36,355 nucleotides of DNA from an uncultured Aequorivita sp. (lineage in GTDB: Bacteria; Bacteroidota; Bacteroidia; Flavobacteriales; Flavobacteriaceae): contig CAKZLK010000034.1 of assembly GCA_937125455.1 (NCBI GenBank), positions 1 through 36,355 of the forward strand. Direction: 5' to 3'. Below, piece after piece: positions 31,047 through 36,355 of the stretch. The notes beneath the pieces are model-generated. The model made no database searches. It saw only the letters and a list, made by a program, of their open reading frames with translations, and was not told where the DNA came from. Made by a program: the position numbers and the translations under genes. Position 1 is the first letter of the stretch. Each line of letters opens with the position of its first letter.

Positions 31047-32339
31047 GTTGGGCTTAGTTTTTTAGTTTGTTAATTAGCCTGTCTTCATATTTTTCATAAT
31101 CCTGACTGCAATAAAAAGGCACATCATTATAATCATCAGAATTCAAAACTGAATAGTATCCACAATCAACACCAAATGTATTTTTAATTTTTTTGGCTAA
31201 TTCTTTAGTCATATCCTCTCTTTGAAATAGACTACGAGAATCTGAGAATTCATAGGGGAAACAAAGGTATTTTCCTTCCCTATTTATTTCAATTCTTTCC
31301 TTATTAATTAGCGCTCTTGATAAATCACTAAGACTATCGTAAATCCATAACCAACAACCCCCAAATTCGCCTCGTTCAATTTCTTGGTAATTGTTTTCAA
31401 CTTCTTTTACTAATAAAGTAAAAAGTTTGTAAATTTTATTGTCCCTTTCTTCATCTGGATTTATGTAAACAGACAAATCAATTGTACTCTTAATTATCTC
31501 TTTTCTTTCTTGGCTAGGCTCTAAAATTGATTTGATTTTTTCAATTTGTTCTGTATAAAAAATGAATCTAAATGGCGAATGACCATTTCTGTCAAATATT
31601 GCTAAAATATCGCATAAAATTAATTTGGCTTCCATTTCCGTTTTAACTATAACTCCAATATCTGAAATCCCTTCTTCTAATATTTCTAATCCTGGAAAAT
31701 CTTCAACTTCTGAGACGATTCCATATTCCTCCAACTCTTTCTCAAAATCTATTAAACTTTTATTATATGGGTATCTCCATTCTCTTTCGTGTGTCCAATC
31801 GATTTTTTTAAATGATGATGGATTATATGTTACATATCTATACTGTTCAATCACTGGTAAAACAGATTGATCAATCATTCTGTCACCTTTTTTTGTTTTA
31901 TAAATGTTCAGTTCGTTAGTGCTCAACCCATAAATTACAGGTCTAGCCCCAATTTTATATAATTCTGATTTTAGAAAGGATAAACCATAAGAACTAATTG
32001 CTTGTCCTTGCTTTTCTCTTTTAGATGAAGTTTCAAGAAAAGCAGCCAATGGCATTTCAGTAAAACAAATTGCAGGCCTATTTCCATAAATAGTCCGATT
32101 ATTATTTCTTATTGACCAAGTTGCAAAAATTTTATTATGTCTTATTGCAGCTCTTAATAAAAAGAAAGGATTATATACATTGTCTTCTGCAATATGATCG
32201 AATCCCCAGTTTTCAGGAAAAATAACATAATCTTTACTATGAGTATCAACCTCTCTAAAAAAGTGAATTAATCTATCTGATAAGTCATATCTATTTGTAT
32301 TTTTCATTAATTCGAAAAGATTTTTAAATTAAGCCCAAC
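31047..32339 (-). mobile_element. Cassette-like unit 10 (AbiGi/DUF2971-like gene)
   Basis: Left end GTTGGGCTTA (31047-31056) and right end TAAGCCCAAC (32330-32339) are perfect inverted copies, 10/10, and both fit the integron core forms GTTRRRY and RYYYAAC. The stop codon of the gene is the TTA inside the left end. Confidence 0.75.
31054..32307 (-). CDS. AbiGi/DUF2971-like protein, putative abortive-infection component
   Basis: 417 aa. Residues ~60-140 include RPAICFTEMPLAAFLETSSK, ISSYGLSFLKSELYKIGARP and VIYGLS. The CFTE...PL...YG-F-K...G-PV-Y pattern is that of AbiGi (putative antitoxin of the lactococcal AbiG phage-resistance system) and its DUF2971 relatives. KKIDWTHEREWRYPYNK (~165-180) is also shared with that group (E-REWR motif). 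The C-terminal ~190 residues (YKLFTLLVKEVENNYQEIER, REDMTKELAKKIKNTFGVDC) are helical and unassigned. Cytoplasmic. Single gene of the best-preserved cassette-like unit. Confidence 0.75.
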   Translation of the reverse strand: MKNTNRYDLSDRLIHFFREVDTHSKDYVIFPENWGFDHIAEDNVYNPFFLLRAAIRHNKIFATWSIRNNNRTIYGNRPAICFTEMPLAAFLETSSKREKQGQAISSYGLSFLKSELYKIGARPVIYGLSTNELNIYKTKKGDRMIDQSVLPVIEQYRYVTYNPSSFKKIDWTHEREWRYPYNKSLIDFEKELEEYGIVSEVEDFPGLEILEEGISDIGVIVKTEMEAKLILCDILAIFDRNGHSPFRFIFYTEQIEKIKSILEPSQERKEIIKSTIDLSVYINPDEERDNKIYKLFTLLVKEVENNYQEIERGEFGGCWLWIYDSLSDLSRALINKERIEINREGKYLCFPYEFSDSRSLFQREDMTKELAKKIKNTFGVDCGYYSVLNSDDYNDVPFYCSQDYEKYEDRLINKLKN

Positions 32340-32476
32340 TTGATTATATCCGCTACATTATTTCCCTTTAACTTCCAATCTGACAAGCTAAGCGCTAGTT
32401 TTAGAAAATAAACTACTTTTATTTTGTACCCCTATATCTTAATAAGATAATGATTATTGCAATTAAGGATCAAAAT
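32332..32476. other. Junction with module A copy, upstream of unit 10
   Basis: CCCAACTTGATTATATCCGC and CTAAGCGCTAGTTTTAG follow the A module pattern seen at 19347, 20562 and 23515. No module B, no ORF. This junction is shorter than the others, so the promoter of the gene at 32307 is not obvious. Confidence 0.45.
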
Positions 32477-35400
32477 TTACTTATGATACAACTCAACAAC
32501 CGTTTTGTAAAGATTCATCACTTCGGTAAGATATACTCCCATTAATTTAAATTCCGAAAATAGAATACCTCCAAGCAAATTGATTTCATTTTCCCCCATA
32601 CCAAACATAAAATTTCTAATAACATCTAAAGCATATCTATTTTTGTTTTCTGTCGTAATCGCGGATGTAAGATAAATAACCTTTAAAAATTTTGCACAAA
32701 TCGGAATGCAGAATTTATTATTATGTAGTGAGTATTGCAAGTTGTGTAAAGCCATTATATAATAATTGTCTTTTCCTACGAGCATTTGAAAAAATTCGTT
32801 TTTTAAAACATCTAAGCTTATACCAACACCAGAATAATTATTTTGCAATAAAAAACTATAAAATTCAGTACTGCAATTATCCCTGTGATAAACGTTTAAA
32901 TATTTTTCTGGACTAAGTAACCATTGATTGATTTGTGTAGCGTTTTCTTTTTTTAAAAGATATAAGGACGAATCGCTTGTAATTAGCCTAAAGTCCTTTC
33001 TACTGGCTAAAAACATATTATCTACAAGGTAGCTAAACATTGTATCACTTTCTTTTCCCTCTTGTTTTAACCTAAATGCAATGTCAAGTTTTTCTTCTAC
33101 TTTATCAATCGAACAATTTTCATCGATCCACCCTAAAATTTCTTTATAAAAACTAATTTTAGAATATTTATCAGGCATTGGAAAGACATTAACTCCTTTT
33201 AAAGTAATCTGAGCTGTGAGACCGTCTTCTGGTGAGCTTGCGGCTTCCTTTAATCCAATTGAGAAGATTTTTTTTGTGTAATGAGAGATAGTGAATTTAC
33301 GTTGAAATTGGAAATTTAATTTTTTGGCAAGTTGATAAAATAAAATTACCGTAGTCACATCCAACCCATACACTTCATTCGCGGCAGTGTTTATAGGATT
33401 AGTTGCTAATAATGGTAGAGTTGTAAACTTTGCTGTGTTGTGACCTGTTAGATACAAATAAGCGTTAACAAGGTTGCCGTTAAACACCATTTTAGAAACT
33501 TCAGAAAAACCAATACGGGAGTTATAATAGTCTTGAAGTCCTTTTTCTTTGTATTCTTGTTCTTCTGTACCTCTGACCCCGAAGTTCTTAATAAGAAAGT
33601 CTTTTAAACCATCTTTATCCGATGGAAATTCCATCATTTTAAAACCCAATTGATTAAGTGGGTTCTTAATTTCTTCCTGTATATTCCTAAGTAATTTGAG
33701 TGCATCATTATAAATCTCTACAACCTCTACTGAGTGAATAGACATGTCCAAAGCATTTGTATCAGTAAATTTATCACCTACTTTTTTATCGATAAATCTC
33801 CCTTTAAAACCGTCATTGGAATCAACAAAAACCTCATCTAAATCCTCATTATTAACCCTGTACCTTACCCATACGCCAACTTCTACCTTGTCATATTTTT
33901 CAAAAAACCTATCGCTATATTTTATAGAGAGACCAAAATATTCCTTTCTTGCTTGAATATTGGATTTAATCAATGCTAAGTTGTACAGGATAGTAAAAGC
34001 ATAATCAATCTCAATATCGTTTCGAAGTAAAATTACCGCAAGAGCCAATGCAATCGTTTCATCATTAAAATTATTAGGAAATAAGCTAACTTCATTTTTT
34101 ATTTCATCATAGGATTCTAAATTTTCAAGCGTATTGATATAAGCTATAAGGTATTCTTCATTTGCAGGGTCTATTTCTTTAAGTAGTTTCCCAATGTTTT
34201 TAACCTCGCCCCAATTGTTTGTAAATGAATACAATGTATGCTCTATACGCAACAATTCTTCATCAACATACTCAAGATTTGTTCTTAAATTTTTAAGTAT
34301 ACCCAACAATTCAGAATACTTGCCTTCTCCCGCTTTCTCATTACTCAACAAACTCCTGTATAAGATAGAAGCGTACATCACTAATTCTTGTGAAGGTTTG
34401 TCTTTATCTACAAATCCAGATAAATATTCTATTGCCTCATTTATATGGCCAATAGACTGGTATGATTCAGCTATTAAGCTTTTATAGTTTTGCTCTAAAT
34501 CATCAGCACGTTCAAGCTCTTTCAATTCCTTCACTATTATTTTCTCTCGCTCCTCTGAAACTTCCAAATACCTTGTTTCGCAGCTTATTAAAAAAACCCT
34601 TTTGAGATTTTCTGATTTAAAGTATTTGGATTTTACCTTTTCTATATCCTCTAAGAAAAATTCTAAATCTAATGACTTATGTAAAACATTAAAAAAAGAA
34701 TTCAAAATATTGAATCCATTTTTCTCATCAATGATTTCAATATTAACAAGGTAATCGTTAAACACTCCTCGAATTTCATCAGTCTTTCTCAAGAAAAACA
34801 GAATCGCTGCTTTGACAAGATGGAACTCGCTGACCACTTCTTGCGAATCTTCATATTCAATCAAACTTGATAATGCAATTTCAAATTCAGAATTTACAAC
34901 TAATGCTTGTACGTAGGTTAATGTGTAGAACCAATTTTCTTTGGGAATTGAAGTATATAAATTCTTCAAATTATGTAATCGAGACCTGTCTTTCTTTAGA
35001 AAAAAATCGAAATAATAATAAAAGTATTGATGATGCCAAATTGCCTTTGAAAGTTCAGTGTTTTCTAAAGTTTTAACATACTTCTCAAGTAATGGCATAA
35101 GGTTTTTCACTAAAGGATGTGATATGACTGGATTTTCCTTACCTGCAAGAAAACGAATTGGGTAATCACCAAAAATTTCACTGATAATTAAATCCATTGT
35201 AATCGCCCATAATTGTCGATTTGAAAACGTTACTTTATCATATTTATCGTATTCAATTTTAAAGGGAAAATTATCGATTCCTACATCTACCCCCAGCGCA
35301 TGTTTTCGCAAAATATAATTTGCGATATTAATTTTAAAAACATATTCATCCTTGACAGTTTGTGGCGTTTCGTCTATAGCTTTTCTTAAATCGTTAGCAT

Positions 35401-35872
35401 TATGGAGTCTTACTAACCAAGCCACAATATTAAATTCATCTTCTTTAAGAATTTCTTTAGCTATTTTATCCGCTTTTTGTGTTTCTTGCAGATTCAAATA
35501 TTCTATTCCAGCTTTCTCTTTTAATTCCTTGTCGGAAGAATTTAATATATATGCTTGAACAAATTCTTTTGCGGTTTCTGGGATATCAAATTGTTGCAAT
35601 TCTCTTTTACAAGTCGCTCTTAAAAAAAGAATTTTACTTTTTATTTCTGGATTATCCTTTAGTTTATCTGGAATCCTTGACAAGAGATTTCTCAATTGTT
35701 TTAATGCAGTCTCTGGCTTAAACTCATCAATTAGCGATTTTATATCCTGGAATTGCGCTTTATAGTCTTGCAGCAACAATTCAAGGCCTTGGATTTGAAT
35801 ATTGTAAGTGTCCCCTACTTGAAAAGAGCCACCATTAGTATTTACAGTACCAGCATTGGTATTACCCCCCAT
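32477..35872 (-). CDS. Large TPR protein with GreAB-C-like and C-terminal PIN-like domains
   Basis: 1131 aa. Residues 1-24 (GGNTNAGTVNTNGGSFQVGD) are an Asn/Gly beta-peptide that also forms the tail of the adjacent 128-aa protein. About 30-650 is helical, mostly degenerate TPR/SEL-like repeats (EIALSSLIEYEDSQEVVSEF, SIGHINEAIEYLSGFVDKDK). About 660-730 resembles the GreA/GreB C-terminal fold (VGVWVRYRVNNEDLDEVF, GRFIDKKVGDKF). About 830-970 looks like a PIN nuclease domain: YGLDVTTVILFYQLAKKLNF with the first acidic residue, FTISHYTKKIF, and DFRLITSDSSLYLLKKE with the late Asp. TPR sensors carrying PIN effectors are known from prokaryotic conflict systems. It overlaps the adaptor gene by 11 nt, so the two are translationally coupled. 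Domain assignments beyond TPR are by eye. Confidence 0.75.
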   Translation of the reverse strand: MGGNTNAGTVNTNGGSFQVGDTYNIQIQGLELLLQDYKAQFQDIKSLIDEFKPETALKQLRNLLSRIPDKLKDNPEIKSKILFLRATCKRELQQFDIPETAKEFVQAYILNSSDKELKEKAGIEYLNLQETQKADKIAKEILKEDEFNIVAWLVRLHNANDLRKAIDETPQTVKDEYVFKINIANYILRKHALGVDVGIDNFPFKIEYDKYDKVTFSNRQLWAITMDLIISEIFGDYPIRFLAGKENPVISHPLVKNLMPLLEKYVKTLENTELSKAIWHHQYFYYYFDFFLKKDRSRLHNLKNLYTSIPKENWFYTLTYVQALVVNSEFEIALSSLIEYEDSQEVVSEFHLVKAAILFFLRKTDEIRGVFNDYLVNIEIIDEKNGFNILNSFFNVLHKSLDLEFFLEDIEKVKSKYFKSENLKRVFLISCETRYLEVSEEREKIIVKELKELERADDLEQNYKSLIAESYQSIGHINEAIEYLSGFVDKDKPSQELVMYASILYRSLLSNEKAGEGKYSELLGILKNLRTNLEYVDEELLRIEHTLYSFTNNWGEVKNIGKLLKEIDPANEEYLIAYINTLENLESYDEIKNEVSLFPNNFNDETIALALAVILLRNDIEIDYAFTILYNLALIKSNIQARKEYFGLSIKYSDRFFEKYDKVEVGVWVRYRVNNEDLDEVFVDSNDGFKGRFIDKKVGDKFTDTNALDMSIHSVEVVEIYNDALKLLRNIQEEIKNPLNQLGFKMMEFPSDKDGLKDFLIKNFGVRGTEEQEYKEKGLQDYYNSRIGFSEVSKMVFNGNLVNAYLYLTGHNTAKFTTLPLLATNPINTAANEVYGLDVTTVILFYQLAKKLNFQFQRKFTISHYTKKIFSIGLKEAASSPEDGLTAQITLKGVNVFPMPDKYSKISFYKEILGWIDENCSIDKVEEKLDIAFRLKQEGKESDTMFSYLVDNMFLASRKDFRLITSDSSLYLLKKENATQINQWLLSPEKYLNVYHRDNCSTEFYSFLLQNNYSGVGISLDVLKNEFFQMLVGKDNYYIMALHNLQYSLHNNKFCIPICAKFLKVIYLTSAITTENKNRYALDVIRNFMFGMGENEINLLGGILFSEFKLMGVYLTEVMNLYKTVVELYHK

Positions 35873-36248
35873 AATTATCCCCTATTCTAAAATTACCGCC
35901 ATTAGTATCAACATTACCCATATTTACATTTTTACTACCCTCTATATTAATATCGGATTTGGGCAGTTTTGAAATAATTTCTTTAAAATGATTTAAGTTT
36001 TCAGAATTTGCTTCAATAGAATTTTCCAAAATAGATTTTACTATTTCAAGTTTCCTCTCATCTGAAGGATTTTCTTGAAGCTCCTTTAGAGCTTTTTTGG
36101 GTTCTCCATCTTTGTAAAATAAAGATTTTGCCCAGTCTATTGCTCCTTGGGATATCGATTTTCCTGTATTTTCTGCAAGGTTTTCAAGACCTTTACTCGC
36201 CAAGGACATTGCTAATGTACTAAGCATAGCTGAAGTTATAAGTGCCAT
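35862..36248 (-). CDS. Small adaptor with C-terminal Asn/Gly beta-peptide
   Basis: 128 aa. Helical N-terminal ~90 residues (MALITSAMLSTLAMSLASKG, KALKELQENPSDERKLEIVK, NSENLNHFKEIISKLP), then a repetitive tail NVNMGNVDTNGGNFRIGDNY. The tail matches the N-terminus of the 1131-aa partner (AGTVNTNGGSFQVGD). Short helical proteins ending in such peptides act as effector-associated adaptors that pair with the same peptide on a larger protein in predicted immune systems. No enzyme motif. Stop overlaps the partner's start by 11 nt. No TM despite a hydrophobic N-terminus, which looks like an amphipathic helix. Confidence 0.75.
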   Translation of the reverse strand: MALITSAMLSTLAMSLASKGLENLAENTGKSISQGAIDWAKSLFYKDGEPKKALKELQENPSDERKLEIVKSILENSIEANSENLNHFKEIISKLPKSDINIEGSKNVNMGNVDTNGGNFRIGDNYGG

Positions 36249-36355
36249 AATTAATTGCTTTTAAATGAATCTAAATATATATTGGATAGGGCGGACAAAG
36301 TGAGCCACTTGCGGCGGATGAAAGTGAGCATAGCAAAGTAAGTGCTCAAAATCGA
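36249..36355. other. Upstream region of the adaptor operon
   Basis: About 107 nt to the window end. TATATATTGG at 36275-36284 may contain a -7-like box on the minus strand, but none matches TAnnTTTG. GCGGACAAAGTGAGCC and the nearby AAGTGAGCATAGC hint at a short direct repeat (AAGTGAGC). No ORF visible. Confidence 0.3.

Noticed and set aside
30736-31053. Run of eight G at 31001-31008 as an origin or quadruplex
   Set aside because: A single G tract cannot form an intramolecular quadruplex, and it lies in a variable part of module C.
15683-32339. CRISPR array
   Set aside because: The repeated blocks are 11-70 nt, hundreds to thousands of bases apart and separated by genes, not by uniform spacers.
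11100-36355. Second copy of the tRNA-Arg 3' end as attR
   Set aside because: I could not find a repeat of GGTTTGAATCCTGGCAAGG; the right end of the island must lie beyond the window.

Overview
The window joins DNA of two unrelated origins. Positions 1 to about 3.8 kb are extremely AT-rich and eukaryotic. They hold a nuclear-type tRNA-His(GUG), a NudC gene, a CPA1 Na+/H+ exchanger and a coiled-coil ORF, which make sense only if TAA and TAG are read as Gln. The exchanger and the coiled-coil ORF also carry in-frame TGA codons that are best read as Trp. This fits a ciliate with a karyorelict- or Condylostoma-like code. From about 3.86 kb onward the sequence is bacterial, most likely a Flavobacteriia member: curlin-repeat protein, type III glutamine synthetase, TAnnTTTG -7 promoter boxes, a Bacteroidetes-type tyrosine recombinase and no Shine-Dalgarno bias. 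The junction lies between 3734 and 3855 and is most simply an assembly or library chimera, for example from a ciliate/bacterium co-culture or metagenome.

Bacterial core (3.9-11.1 kb): secreted curlin-like amyloid protein, glnN, CaCA-family cation/Ca2+ exchanger, an envelope protein with a duplicated domain, a 50-aa conserved flavobacterial protein, apt, and tRNA-Arg(ACG) with a -33/-7 promoter and terminator.

Genomic island (11.1 kb to the right end): it starts with a tyrosine recombinase just downstream of tRNA-Arg. Then come a membrane protein and a toxin-antitoxin-like pair (XRE regulator with a perfect 13-bp palindromic operator, plus an AbiEii-like nucleotidyltransferase whose C-terminus has decayed). 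The pair sits between two ~155-nt imperfect direct repeats.

From 15.7 kb on, the island is a string of accessory genes, mostly on the minus strand, organised as integron-like cassettes. Each well-preserved unit starts with GTT and ends with AAC, and its two ends are inverted copies of each other with a sequence private to that unit (10/10 matches for two units). The sequence outside the ends is shared between units: a recurring GCAACGGTTAC box after the stop codon, a hairpin module with a TATATTTG promoter upstream of the next gene, and compact 100-135-bp attC-like palindromes. No integron integrase is in the window. The payload looks like prokaryotic immunity and conflict genes: a nucleoside-phosphorylase-like protein, a HEPN protein, an HNH-like protein, DUF2971 and AbiGi-like proteins, a frameshifted DUF5677-like gene, a four-gene envelope unit, and a two-gene adaptor/TPR-PIN system at the right end.
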